Positions 8,501 to 17,066 are shown, counted from the stretch's first letter. The stretch is 64,000 bases of DNA from Nocardioides sp. BGMRC 2183 (GCA_008123405.1 VSSA01000003.1:186001-250000); one strand, 5' to 3'. Notes: generated by a model not told the origin, from the sequence alone. Program-made: numbers and translations.

Positions 8501-9583
8501 TCACGACAGCGGACCCACTGCGCGGTTGAAGACGTTGTCGCACTCGAAGTCGGCCGAGTCGGTCTCCGGGGTGGCGAAGTCGGCGACGTTCTCGTCGTTG
8601 ATGAGGAACTGCTCGGCGTAGAACGCACGGTCCTCGTCGGCGATGTCCTCCATCTCCAGCTCACCGGTGGCCACGCAGTAGCCGATCGCGAGACCGACAC
8701 CGCCCTGCCACGGGCCGTCGCTGGAGACGGTCGCGGTCATCTCACCGTTCTCGATGGCGGTCAGCGCGTCCGGAACCGCGTCGATGCCGACCACGGCGAC
8801 GTCGCCCGCACGACCGGCCTGCTCGAGCGCCTGGAGCGCACCGAGCGCCATGTCGTCGTTGGCGGCCCAGATGCCCTTGATGTCGTTGCCGTGCTTGGCG
8901 AGCAGCGTCTTGGTGACGGCGAGCGCCTCGTCCCGCGAGAAGTTCGCGGTCTGGTCGTCGAGCAGCTTCATGTCCGGGTTGGCCTCGAGCGAGGCCTCCA
9001 GGCCGGCGAACCGGTCCTTGGCGGCAGCGGTGTCGAGGACACCCTGCAGCGCGATGATGCCGCCGGAGCCGCCGATCGCCTCGGCCAGCGCGTCGCCGAT
9101 CTGCTGACCGGAGTCGACGCCGTCGTAGGTGATGTGGCTGATCCAGTAGTCGTAGTCGAGCGGGCTCAGCTCGGCCGGCTTGTTCCACTGGGTGACCAGG
9201 TAGGCCCCGGCCTGCTCGGCACCCTCGACGATCGGGGTGGTGTCGGCGTCGCCGTTGGGCAGCACGTTCATCACCAGGCACTCGGTGTCACCGGCCAGCA
9301 GCTGGCGGATCTGCTCCTGCTGCTTGGTGGAGTCGCCGTCGTACGTCAGGCGCTGCTGCTCGAGGTCGACCGACTCGGCGAACGCGTCGCCGCCGTCGAG
9401 CCAGGAGGCCTCGTAGGGGTTGGACTCGTTGCGGACCTGGCCGACCAGCTGAACGTCGGCCGGGTCGCAGGCGCCGGCGTCACTGCTGCCACCGGAGGTG
9501 GCGGCCTCGGAGCAGCCGGCGAGAGCGGCGGCTGCCAGGCCCAGACTGAGCAATGCGCCCGCAGGACGGGAGATGCGAATCAT
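8501..9583 (-). CDS. Sugar-binding lipoprotein of the ABC importer
   Basis: Extracellular substrate-binding protein, periplasmic-binding-protein type I fold. The 360-residue product starts with a signal peptide ending in the lipobox LAGC (Cys at about 23), followed by a Ser/Gly/Ala linker, so it should be lipid-anchored outside the membrane. QLVGQVRNESNPYEASWLDG and GIWAANDDMALGALQALEQAG are typical of the family's two lobes. ATG at 9583 has a GAGGA ribosome site. It is the first transporter gene after kduD, separated by 95 bp, which contain a short GC-rich hairpin (9604-9618) that might set expression differently from the enzymes. Confidence 0.9.
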   Translation of the reverse strand: MIRISRPAGALLSLGLAAAALAGCSEAATSGGSSDAGACDPADVQLVGQVRNESNPYEASWLDGGDAFAESVDLEQQRLTYDGDSTKQQEQIRQLLAGDTECLVMNVLPNGDADTTPIVEGAEQAGAYLVTQWNKPAELSPLDYDYWISHITYDGVDSGQQIGDALAEAIGGSGGIIALQGVLDTAAAKDRFAGLEASLEANPDMKLLDDQTANFSRDEALAVTKTLLAKHGNDIKGIWAANDDMALGALQALEQAGRAGDVAVVGIDAVPDALTAIENGEMTATVSSDGPWQGGVGLAIGYCVATGELEMEDIADEDRAFYAEQFLINDENVADFATPETDSADFECDNVFNRAVGPLS

Positions 9584-9678
9584 CGTCGATCCTCTTTCTT
9601 GGTGCCGGGGTCTCCGGCGGGGTGATGAAGGGGTTTTCCTTTGGTGCCCCGAGCGGCGATGGACGTGGTCGGGTGCGG

Positions 9679-10434
9679 TCAGCGAGCCATCCAGCCTCCG
9701 TCCACCACGAGCACGTGGCCGTTGACGTAGTCGGAGGCACGGGAGGAGAGGAAGACCGCGGCACCCGCGATGTCCTCGGCCGAGCCCCAGCGACCGGCCG
9801 GGATCCGCTCGAGGATCGCCTGGGAGCGCTCGGGGTCCTCACGCAGGGCGGTCGTGTTGTCGGTGACCATGTAGCCCGGCGCGATCGCGTTCACCTGGAC
9901 GCCCCTCGAGGCCCACTCGTTGGCGAGCGCCTTGGTGACGCCGGCGACACCGTGCTTGCTGGCGGCGTAGGACGCCACCCGGATGCCGCCCTGGAAGGTG
10001 AGCAGACTGGCGATGTTAACGACCTTGCCGTGGCCGCGCTCCAGCATCGCTGCGCCGAAGCGCTGGCTGAGCAGGAAGAGCCCGGTGAGGTTGACGTCGA
10101 TCACCCGCTGCCAGGCCTCGGCCTCGACGTCGACGGAGTCCTCGCGGTCGATGATGCCGGCGTTGTTGACCAGCACCTCGACCTCCCGGCGGGCCGCCAC
10201 CTCGGCGCCGACCCGCTGGACGGCCTCATGGTCGGCCATGTCGACCTCGACGACTTCGACATCCCGGCCGAGGTCGCGGATCTCCTTCTCGGTGGAGGTC
10301 TGGCTGCCGGGCCGACCGAGCAGCACCAGGTCCGCCCCGGCCCCGGCCAGGCCGAGCGCCACCGCCCGACCCAGACCACGTCCGGCACCGGTGACGGCCG
10401 CGCAGCGTCCGGTCAGGTCGAAGAGTGCACTCAT
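9679..10434 (-). CDS. kduD: 2-dehydro-3-deoxy-D-gluconate 5-dehydrogenase (KduD-like SDR)
   Basis: Short-chain dehydrogenase that reduces 3-deoxy-D-glycero-2,5-hexodiulosonate to KDG. The 251-residue product shows the cofactor motif TGAGRGLG, NNAG, Asn115, Ser143 and the catalytic pair Tyr156-x3-Lys160 (SYAASKHG), and the NAIAPGYMVTDNT ending common in KduD. Start ATG is at 10434, 12 bp after the kduI stop. Close packing with kduI, KDG kinase and KDPG aldolase supports the KduD assignment over other SDRs of the same subfamily, such as gluconate 5-dehydrogenases. Confidence 0.87.
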   Translation of the reverse strand: MSALFDLTGRCAAVTGAGRGLGRAVALGLAGAGADLVLLGRPGSQTSTEKEIRDLGRDVEVVEVDMADHEAVQRVGAEVAARREVEVLVNNAGIIDREDSVDVEAEAWQRVIDVNLTGLFLLSQRFGAAMLERGHGKVVNIASLLTFQGGIRVASYAASKHGVAGVTKALANEWASRGVQVNAIAPGYMVTDNTTALREDPERSQAILERIPAGRWGSAEDIAGAAVFLSSRASDYVNGHVLVVDGGWMAR

Positions 10435-10446
10435 CCTCAGGGATCC

Positions 10447-11265
10447 TCAGAGCTCGTCGAGCGGTACGGCGGCGAGGTCGGTGTAGCAGTTGTTCTCGCC
10501 GGCCATCGCCCAGATGAAGGCGTAGGAGCCGGTGCCGACGCCCGAGTGGATCGACCACGGCGGCGAGATCACGCCCTGGCGGTTGCCGAGCACCAGGTGG
10601 CGGGTGGCGCCGGGCTGGCCGAGGAAGTGGAAGACCTTCTGGTCCTCGGCGAGGTCGACGTACATGTAGATCTCGGTGCGGCGGTCGTGCAGGTGCGGCG
10701 GCATCGTGTTCCACACCGAGCCCTCGGCGATGACCGTCACGCCGAACTGCAGCACGGCGGTCTCGACCTCCTGGCCCCACACGTAGCGGAACAGGTTGCG
10801 CTCGTTGGCGCTCTCCGGGGCGCCGAGAGCCAGCGGCTCGATCTGGGCGTGACCCAGCGCCGTGGTCGGGTGCGTGGAGGTCGCGTTCGCGGAGACGAAG
10901 TAGAAGGCGGCGTCCGCGCCGGCGAAGGAGACCTCGCTGCCGCGACCGACGTAGAGGCCATCGAGGTGGTCCAGCTCGTACTTCTCGTCGTCGACCAGGA
11001 CGTGGCCGGTCTGGCCGACGTTGATGATCCCGAGCTCACGGCGCTCGAGGTGGGAGCTGACGCCGAGCACCTCCTCCCAGGCCGGGAGCGCGAGCGTCTC
11101 GCGTCCGGGAACGGCTCCGCCGATCACCATCCGGTCGTCGTGGGTGTAGACCCCGTTCACCTCGCCCTCGACGAAGAGGTCGTCGAGCAGGTAGTTCTCA
11201 CGGAGCTCCGCAGCACGTGCGGTCTCTGCGCTCGACGGCGACGTCGAATATCGGACCTGGATCAC
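10447..11265 (-). CDS. kduI: 5-dehydro-4-deoxy-D-glucuronate isomerase
   Basis: Isomerises 5-keto-4-deoxyuronate, the spontaneous product of unsaturated uronates, to 3-deoxy-D-glycero-2,5-hexodiulosonate. The 272-residue length fits the family (about 275-280). The cupin metal site is seen as PPHLHDRRTEIYMY plus the later Glu/His in PPWSIHSGVGTGSYAFIW. The frame extends upstream but GTG at 11265 is chosen: it lies 9 bp after an AAGGAG ribosome site and the next residues (VIQVRYSTSP) match KduI starts. First gene of the nine-gene operon, transcribed from the promoter at 11315-11344 and divergent from the IclR regulator. Confidence 0.92.
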   Translation of the reverse strand: MIQVRYSTSPSSAETARAAELRENYLLDDLFVEGEVNGVYTHDDRMVIGGAVPGRETLALPAWEEVLGVSSHLERRELGIINVGQTGHVLVDDEKYELDHLDGLYVGRGSEVSFAGADAAFYFVSANATSTHPTTALGHAQIEPLALGAPESANERNLFRYVWGQEVETAVLQFGVTVIAEGSVWNTMPPHLHDRRTEIYMYVDLAEDQKVFHFLGQPGATRHLVLGNRQGVISPPWSIHSGVGTGSYAFIWAMAGENNCYTDLAAVPLDEL

Positions 11266-11295
11266 TTTGGGGGGCTCCTTGCGTTCTTGAACTTC

Positions 11296-11344
11296 GTTCG
11301 TATCTGTGAACGGGACGCTACACGTGATCGCGGTCACTGGTCAA
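11296..11344 (-). promoter_or_regulatory. Uronate operon promoter with palindromic operator 1
   Basis: Reading the minus strand, -35 TTGACC (11344-11339), an 18-bp spacer and -10 TAGCGT (11320-11315) place the start near 11308. The 16-bp palindrome GTTCGTATCTGTGAAC (11296-11311) covers that start. A related palindrome lies on the iclR promoter 62 bp away, matching 13 of 16 positions in inverted orientation. Binding by the neighbouring IclR protein is inferred. Confidence 0.6.
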
Positions 11345-11355
11345 GAGGTAGAAAC

Positions 11356-11384
11356 TTGTCCACATATGCGAACCCAGGTAGATT
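11356..11384 (+). promoter_or_regulatory. iclR promoter with palindromic operator 2
   Basis: -35 TTGTCC (11356-11361), 17-bp spacer and -10 TAGATT (11379-11384) precede the GTG start at 11431 by about 45 bp. The palindrome GTCCACATATGCGAAC (11358-11373) overlaps the -35. Its position predicts autorepression. Confidence 0.58.
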
Positions 11385-11430
11385 GGTTCTACCGGTTCGG
11401 GACGGATCACTAGACAGGGGGTCGAGCGCT

Positions 11431-12222
11431 GTGCAGCCTCAGACCGTGAACAACGGAACAAGCGCGGCAGGGCCGGTCAAATCGGCGGCGCGCGCACTCG
11501 ACCTGCTGGACGAGATCGCGGCCAACGGCCCCGGCACCCAGCTCCAGCTCTCCACCCGGCTGGGCATCCCGAAAAGCAGCCTGCACGCGCTGCTGCGGAC
11601 CATGCTCGACCGTGGCTGGCTGCAGACCGACCCGACCGGCAGCGTCTATCGACTGGGCATCAATGCCCTCGTGGTCAGCTCCGCCTACCTCTCCGCCGAT
11701 CCGGTGTTGGCCCGCGCCTCCGCCGTGATCGACGAAGTCGCCGCGGCCACCGACGAGACGGTCAATCTCGGCCGGCTGAACGGTCCCGACGTCATCTACA
11801 CCGCCAAGCGGGAGTCCGCACATCCGCTGCGGATGCACTCGCCGGTCGGGCGCCGGCTGCCGGCGTACTCCACCGCATTGGGGCGGGCGATCCTCTCCGA
11901 GCACCCGGTGGACTATCGGACCTCCCTGATCCCCGACCACATCGAGCCGATCACCACGCACACGGTGACTGACAAGGACCGGGTCCTCGACATGATGGTG
12001 GTGGCCGCTGAGGTCGGCTACGCCGCGGAGAGCGACGAATCCTGCATCGGCGTGCGCTGCTTCGGTGTCGCGCTCCCTTTCGCCCGGCCCGCGGTCGACG
12101 GCCTCAGCGTGGCGGTGCCAGCCAGCCGCCTGGACACCCGACGCGAGGACCTGATCGTCGAGACGCTGCTGAGCGTGCGCGCGCGCCTGGCCGTCGAGCA
12201 CGGCAACAGCATGGTCCGGTAG
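11431..12222 (+). CDS. IclR-family regulator of the uronate operon
   Basis: DNA-binding regulator, 263 residues. The N-terminal winged helix-turn-helix includes KSAARALDLLDEIA and LSTRLGIPKSSLHALLRTML (about residues 13-60), followed by the IclR ligand domain with ETVNLGRLNGPDVIY, PVGRRLPAYSTALGRAIL and CIGVRCFGVALPF. The frame is open for a long way upstream but GTG at 11431 is the first start after the promoter and operator. It is divergent from kduI, as KdgR-type regulators often are. The likely inducer is a KDG-pathway keto-sugar; that is inference from context. Confidence 0.87.
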   Translation: MQPQTVNNGTSAAGPVKSAARALDLLDEIAANGPGTQLQLSTRLGIPKSSLHALLRTMLDRGWLQTDPTGSVYRLGINALVVSSAYLSADPVLARASAVIDEVAAATDETVNLGRLNGPDVIYTAKRESAHPLRMHSPVGRRLPAYSTALGRAILSEHPVDYRTSLIPDHIEPITTHTVTDKDRVLDMMVVAAEVGYAAESDESCIGVRCFGVALPFARPAVDGLSVAVPASRLDTRREDLIVETLLSVRARLAVEHGNSMVR

Positions 12223-12286
12223 AACCGCAGCAGAGCTCGTCGGCCGCCAGCACAGGCCCGGCGCCGAACTGGCAGGTCTCAGGCGC

Positions 12287-13453
12287 TCACCGGAACGCAG
12301 TTTCGCCGGTGAGCGCCCGCCCGATCACCAGCTGGTGCACCTCCGAGGTGCCCTCGTAGGTCAGCACCGACTCCAGATTGTTGGCGTGGCGCATGATCGG
12401 ATACTCCAAGGTGATCCCGGCGGCACCCAGGATGGTGCGGCACTCCCGGGCGATCGCGATCGCCTCGCGGACGTTGTTGAGCTTGCCGAGACTGACCTGC
12501 TCGGGACGCAACGTGCCGGCGTCCTTGAGCCGCCCCAGGTGCAACGCCAGCAGCATGCCCTTCCCGAGCTCGAGGCTCAGGTCGGCCAGCTTCGCCTGCG
12601 TCAACTGGTACGACGCCAGCGGCTTGTCGAAGATCTCCCGCTCCCGCGCGTAGCCGATCGCAGTCTCCAGGCAGTCGCGCGCCGCGCCGAGGGCGCCGTA
12701 CACGATCCCGAAACGGGCCTCGTTGAGGCACGACAGCGGGCCCTTCAGTCCGCGCACCTCCGGGAAGGCCGCCGTCGCGGGCAGCCGCACTCCGTCCAGC
12801 ACCAGCTCGCTGGTCACCGAGGCACGCAACGACATCTTCCTCTTGATCTCCGGCGCCGTGAATCCCTCCGTATCGGTGGGCACGACGAAGCCGCGGATGC
12901 CCTCCTCGGTCTGCGCCCAGACCACGGCGACGTCGGCGATCGAGCCGTTGGTGATCCACATCTTGGTGCCGGTCAACACCCAGCCGTCGCCGTCGCGGAC
13001 CGCGCGGGTGCGCATCCCGGCCGGGTTCGAGCCGAAGTCGGGCTCGGTCAGTCCGAAGCATCCGAGCACCTCACCCGCAGCCATCCGCGGCAGCCAGGCC
13101 TCCTTCTGCTCCTCGCTCCCCCACTTCCAGATCGCGAACATCGCCAGGGACCCCTGCACCGAGACCAGCGAGCGCAGACCGGAGTCGGCGGCCTCCAGCT
13201 CCAGACAGGCCAGCCCGTAGGCCGTCGCACTCGTCCCGGCACAGCCGTAGCCCTCCAGGTGCATCCCGAGCACCCCCAGCTCGCCCAGGCCCAGCGCCAG
13301 CTCCCGGACCGGGATCGTCGCCGACTCGTACCACTCGGCGACGCCCGGACGGACCCGGGTCTCGACGAAGGACCGGACGGTCTGGCGCATGGCCACCTCC
13401 TCCTCGGAGAGGAGGCTGTCGATGTCGAAGAGCTCGAAGGGCGTCTGTGGCAT
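12287..13453 (-). CDS. Glutaryl-CoA dehydrogenase-like acyl-CoA dehydrogenase
   Basis: FAD enzyme of the acyl-CoA dehydrogenase family, 388 residues, closest in pattern to glutaryl-CoA dehydrogenase, which oxidises and decarboxylates glutaryl-CoA to crotonyl-CoA. Supporting features are GCAGTSATAYGL, DSGLRSLVSVQ with Arg94 (the glutaryl carboxylate contact of human GCDH), LGCFGLTEPDFGSNPAGM, MWITNGSIADVAVVWA, and the C-terminal TYEGTSEVH with Glu367 as catalytic base. Start ATG at 13453. It stands alone between the iclR gene (convergent) and the surface-polymer operon, 88 bp away. It could feed lysine, tryptophan or benzoate-type degradation. Confidence 0.83.
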   Translation of the reverse strand: MPQTPFELFDIDSLLSEEEVAMRQTVRSFVETRVRPGVAEWYESATIPVRELALGLGELGVLGMHLEGYGCAGTSATAYGLACLELEAADSGLRSLVSVQGSLAMFAIWKWGSEEQKEAWLPRMAAGEVLGCFGLTEPDFGSNPAGMRTRAVRDGDGWVLTGTKMWITNGSIADVAVVWAQTEEGIRGFVVPTDTEGFTAPEIKRKMSLRASVTSELVLDGVRLPATAAFPEVRGLKGPLSCLNEARFGIVYGALGAARDCLETAIGYAREREIFDKPLASYQLTQAKLADLSLELGKGMLLALHLGRLKDAGTLRPEQVSLGKLNNVREAIAIARECRTILGAAGITLEYPIMRHANNLESVLTYEGTSEVHQLVIGRALTGETAFR

Positions 13454-13541
13454 GACCCCTTCTTACTCCCCTGGCGGGACCGGAGGGCGCGCCAGGCACG
13501 CGGTTGCAGAACCCGGTCCGTGAGAAGGTCTCAGAACGGGC

Positions 13542-14696
13542 TCACTCCCCGAAGCAGACCAGCGAGATCTTCTGGTTGGTGGTCGTGTCACACGACCCGC
13601 CCTGCTCGGCGTAGTGCCGCCAGAACATCACCTTGTCCGGGTGCGGCCCGTCGGCGTGGAGCGTCTCGTGCAGCCAGCGGGCGTCGTCCAGCGTCGTGCC
13701 GGGTTCGCCGAGCTCGAAGATCGGCACCAGCTTGCTGACGTCGGTCTCCACCGGCGGGCCGAGCATCTGGAGCTGGGTCGCATAGGAGGCTGCGACGCCG
13801 CCGTCGGGGCTGCCGGCCCACAAGAAGACGCCGAGGTGGTCGACGTCGGCCAGGATGCGTGGCAGGTTCGCGGCCGTGAAGCCGGTGTGCTGCTGGGTGG
13901 GAGCGTTGAACGGGTTGGTGAGCAGGAAGAGCTGTTTGCCGGTGCCGGTGAAGTCGTGCGCGAGCGCGTGCACGAACGCCTCGGTGACCTCCGGGCTCCT
14001 GCCGTCCTGGACCTCGTAGTCGAGCACCACGCCCAATCGGTGGTCGGCGTTGACGCCCTCGGTGAGCCGGACGGCCGGGAGGAGGACCTTGTCGACCATC
14101 ACGCGGTAGGCCTCATCGCCCCACGCGGAGGTGGACGGGCAGTGATCACCCGGGCTGCCACGGAAGTCGGCGTCGGTGAGGGCGTCCGCCGCCTCCCCTC
14201 CGACCTCGAGCCACGGCGCCAGACAGCTCGCCTGGTCCATGCCCAGGAGGTAGCGGACCTGGCAGCGCGTGGCGGCGTTGGCTCTGGCGTGCGTGGAGAA
14301 CACCGCACGGCACTCGAGGTCGTCGACGTACTCGCGCGGTGCGGGGAGCGGGTTCGGCTTCTTGTTCCACGCCGTCCCGGCATTGCAGCGGTTGGCCCAG
14401 ACGAAGGCCCAGGTGTTGCCCTCGGTCCAGGTCGATCGGCCGAAGTCCTGTGAGGTCGCTGCGTCGGTGCACGGCCAGTAGCGGTAGGACTGGTCGGTCG
14501 CGTCGTCCGCCGGCGGCGGCGCCTGCTGGAAGACCCGGATCCCGTCGAGCCCCTGCTGGTGGTCGGCGGCCGAGAAGCAGTGCTGCCGACCCCGTGGCTC
14601 CTCCTCGGTGGTGCATGCCGCAGCAGTGACGGCGAGGGTGCCGCCGAGCAGTACGACCCGGCGCGAGAGCGCCGGCGTCCGCCCCGCCCGCGTCAC
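13542..14696 (-). CDS. Secreted lipoprotein of unknown function, possible hydrolase fold
   Basis: The 384-residue product has an N-terminal signal with consecutive arginines (SRRVVLLGG) and a lipobox-like AAAC (Cys about residue 28), so it should be exported and lipid-anchored. The body has several cysteines (about eight), Trp/Tyr-rich segments (WTEGNTWAFVWANRCN), and alternating strands such as LGVVLDYEV, KQLFLLTNPFN, LGVFLWAG and LVPIFELGEPG that suggest a TIM-barrel of glycoside-hydrolase type; Asp and Glu at those strand ends could be catalytic. No family is recognised with confidence. GTG start at 14696 overlaps the upstream methyltransferase stop (GTGA). It is the last gene of the four-gene polymer operon, so acting on a cell-surface glycan is a fair guess. 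Confidence 0.6.
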   Translation of the reverse strand: MTRAGRTPALSRRVVLLGGTLAVTAAACTTEEEPRGRQHCFSAADHQQGLDGIRVFQQAPPPADDATDQSYRYWPCTDAATSQDFGRSTWTEGNTWAFVWANRCNAGTAWNKKPNPLPAPREYVDDLECRAVFSTHARANAATRCQVRYLLGMDQASCLAPWLEVGGEAADALTDADFRGSPGDHCPSTSAWGDEAYRVMVDKVLLPAVRLTEGVNADHRLGVVLDYEVQDGRSPEVTEAFVHALAHDFTGTGKQLFLLTNPFNAPTQQHTGFTAANLPRILADVDHLGVFLWAGSPDGGVAASYATQLQMLGPPVETDVSKLVPIFELGEPGTTLDDARWLHETLHADGPHPDKVMFWRHYAEQGGSCDTTTNQKISLVCFGE

Positions 14697-16036
14697 CTCG
14701 GCCTGGCCACCCCGAGCACCGCGTTGACGCTGAGCTCGCGCTCGGTGATGTCCGGCACCACGTCACGGACCCGATCGAGCACGTGCGGCGTCAGCCGGTC
14801 GAGGGTCGCCTGGCTGGAGGGCACCTCGTCCCAGCGGACGATGTCGAAGTACCTCTCCGTGACCTCCTTGAGCTCATCGAGCCGGACCCGGTTGAGGTTG
14901 GTCATCACGTAGTGGTCCTCGGGCAGGTGCGGTAGTGCGTCGATGTGCCGCCAGTCGTAGACAGCCTGGTGCCGGGGATTGTCGACGTCGAGCTGAGCCG
15001 GCTGGTTCGGTGGCAGATGGTGGCCGTTCCAGCAGTAGTAGTTGTGGTGGTGGAAGACGACGTCCGTGTCCGGCCTGCACAGCCGGGTCAGTCCGTGGAG
15101 CACCTCCTCGAGCTGCATCAGGTGCTCGGTGACGTTGTGCAGTGCGATCGTGTCGAAGGTCTCGTCGAACGACTTGTCCTCCGAAGAGCTCTGGAAGAGC
15201 CGGATCGCGGGCAGCGCATCGGCGATCTGGCGTGGAGTGACACCCATGTCGGCCCATTTGCGCAGTCGCTTGTTCTTGGCGCGGCTGCTGTCCAGCTCCA
15301 TCGCGGGGTCGAGCCCGGCGTACGAGCGGGTGCCCGCGATGAGGAAGCCCATGCCGAAGCCACCGAAGCCACAGCCGACGTCGAGGACCGACTTGCCGCG
15401 CACGTACTGCTGGATCCGCTTCGGCCACGCCACGTAGTCGAAGCGGGTGGAGATGTCGACGAGGTGTGCGTCGTAGTTGCGCAGCGCCCACTCGAGGTCC
15501 GGTGCGTGATGGAAGTAGGCGATCGTCGCCTGCCGGGGGTCCTTGGTCCAGTCCGGTCCCGGCTCGCACCGCTGGAGCGCCCGCGCCGCCTCCAGGAGCT
15601 CGGGTGTGGGCCCGGTGGCCCGGGCCGCGACGTGCTGCTCGTTCACGACGGCCAGATGGCGCTCGGCGTCAGCGACCGCACGAGCCGCGGCGATGCGGTC
15701 GAGCAGACGCGGTGGCGCGGGCGCCTCGGGGTCCAGCTCGAGCGCGGTCCGCGCCTCTGCCTCCGCCTCGTCGAGTTGATCGTTGGCCAGGTGGACGCGG
15801 GCTGCGAGGACCCGGGCACCGACATGCCGCGGCCGCCACGCCCGGAACGCGGCTACCAGCGGGGCCGCAATGTCCGGACGCCCCAGCTCGAGCTCCGCCC
15901 GCGCCAGCATGAACGCTCCCACGCCGTTCGGGTTCTCCGCGACCACGGGGGCGAGCAGCCTGCGCGCATCCGTCCAGTCCTTCTCCGCGACGGCCGCCTT
16001 GGCCGCTTCCATCGCGCCTTCGGTCACTTCGGTCAT
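14693..16036 (-). CDS. TPR-containing SAM-dependent methyltransferase
   Basis: 447 residues. The first ~120 are helical, alanine-rich and TPR-like (AKAAVAEKDWTDARRLLAPV, EAEAEARTALELDPEAP). A class I methyltransferase domain follows: motif I VLDVGCGFGGFGMGF, acidic end of strand 2 in YAGLDPAMELD, and IALHNVTEHLMQLEEVL, as in Methyltransf_11/23 proteins. HHHNYYCWNGHH is a distinctive histidine-rich loop. Start ATG at 16036 is 7 bp after the stop of the preceding gene. With the glycosyltransferase upstream, methylation of a sugar residue on a surface polymer is likely but not proven. Confidence 0.75.
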   Translation of the reverse strand: MTEVTEGAMEAAKAAVAEKDWTDARRLLAPVVAENPNGVGAFMLARAELELGRPDIAAPLVAAFRAWRPRHVGARVLAARVHLANDQLDEAEAEARTALELDPEAPAPPRLLDRIAAARAVADAERHLAVVNEQHVAARATGPTPELLEAARALQRCEPGPDWTKDPRQATIAYFHHAPDLEWALRNYDAHLVDISTRFDYVAWPKRIQQYVRGKSVLDVGCGFGGFGMGFLIAGTRSYAGLDPAMELDSSRAKNKRLRKWADMGVTPRQIADALPAIRLFQSSSEDKSFDETFDTIALHNVTEHLMQLEEVLHGLTRLCRPDTDVVFHHHNYYCWNGHHLPPNQPAQLDVDNPRHQAVYDWRHIDALPHLPEDHYVMTNLNRVRLDELKEVTERYFDIVRWDEVPSSQATLDRLTPHVLDRVRDVVPDITERELSVNAVLGVARPR

Positions 16037-16043
16037 CGATACC

Positions 16044-17066
16044 TCACGAAACCTTGAAGATGTTGCCGTTGGAGATCTGACGCACCGCGCGGTCGAAGCG
16101 GAACTGGTTGCCGCGCGGATTGTCCTCGTCGCCGAGGAGATCGGCGTAGTCGTCCGCCACGACCCTGAGCGCGTCGAGCGCCTCGTCCTTGCGGTGCTTG
16201 AGCGCCCGCAGGTAGGCACGGGAGAGCGCGAGCAGATACTCGGTCCGCCGTTCGATGCCGGGATACTCGATGGCGTCGTGCAACTCGAGGCACTCCTCGT
16301 AGGTCCCCTCGCGGAACGGGTCGATCGCGGCGACGTCGGCAGGTACCGCCTTGATGTTGCGGTAGACCGAGCTGAGGAAGACCTGGCCCTCCCAACGGAA
16401 GTAGTCCTTGAGGTAGCCCATGGTGACCCGGATCCACGGGAGCCGGTCGAAGAAGAAGTCCTGGTTGATCAGCGTCGACGCCCCCGGGATGAGGGCGGGG
16501 TAGAACTCCTTGGAGACGTGGGCATTGAGCTGCACCGTCTTGCAGACGTCGATGAACGCGATCTCGATCGGGGATCCGTCCCAGGACTCGTCGTTGAGGT
16601 CTCCGATGTGCAGCGACACCAGGTCCTCGAAGGGTGCGACGCTCTTCTCCAGGATCGGCACGAAGCTGTCGCCCAGGAAGTACTCGACCCCGCCGGCGTA
16701 TACCCTCCGCCGGTCGGCCTTCTCGTTGGCCGGCGCCGGCAGGTACCCGAGCTCGTACCCGTGGATCGGCTTGCCGTCGGGGAAGCGGACCCTCGGTACG
16801 TCGCCGAGCGCGTGCCCGGCGAGCATCCCCTCCGCCGAGGCGACGATCGAGGAGCCGAAGAAGCTTCCGCCGTCGATGATCGCGCCGTCCCCACGCCAGG
16901 TCCGGCGCACCACCTCATGGAGCAGCGCGCGCTCGGCGAAGGACAGCATCCCGGGTGCTACATCACCCTCCCGCATCCGCCGCGCGGTCGCCGGGATGTC
17001 GAGTGCAGCAAGGAAGCCGCCGCCTACGATGCCCCGGCCCAGCCGGTGCCGACCAGTCGTCTCCAC
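16044..17066 (-). CDS. Probable methyltransferase-like protein of the glycopolymer operon
   Basis: About 340 residues. GAIIDGGSFFGSSIVASAEG resembles a Rossmann motif I of SAM methyltransferases, and IEIAFIDVCKTVQLNAHV resembles the strand-4 region with an acidic residue, as in TylF/cephalosporin-hydroxylase-type methyltransferases. The C-terminus (ALSRAYLRALKHRKDEALDA) is helical. TTG at 17069 and GTG at 17066 are adjacent; GTG is chosen because AGGAAGGAG then has a usable spacing. The start overlaps the glycosyltransferase 3' end by about 43 bp. Function beyond a sugar- or lipid-linked methyl transfer cannot be read. Confidence 0.6.
   Translation of the reverse strand: METTGRHRLGRGIVGGGFLAALDIPATARRMREGDVAPGMLSFAERALLHEVVRRTWRGDGAIIDGGSFFGSSIVASAEGMLAGHALGDVPRVRFPDGKPIHGYELGYLPAPANEKADRRRVYAGGVEYFLGDSFVPILEKSVAPFEDLVSLHIGDLNDESWDGSPIEIAFIDVCKTVQLNAHVSKEFYPALIPGASTLINQDFFFDRLPWIRVTMGYLKDYFRWEGQVFLSSVYRNIKAVPADVAAIDPFREGTYEECLELHDAIEYPGIERRTEYLLALSRAYLRALKHRKDEALDALRVVADDYADLLGDEDNPRGNQFRFDRAVRQISNGNIFKVS

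Noticed and set aside
9604-9618. Short hairpin GCCGGGGTCTCCGGC between kduD and the binding-protein gene
   Set aside because: A 5-bp GC stem is too weak and common in GC-rich DNA to list as an attenuator; mentioned only as a possibility.
9553-12222. A long plus-strand open frame running into the IclR gene
   Set aside because: The first ~620 codons are antisense to kduD and kduI, arginine/glycine-rich and family-less; the real gene begins at GTG 11431.
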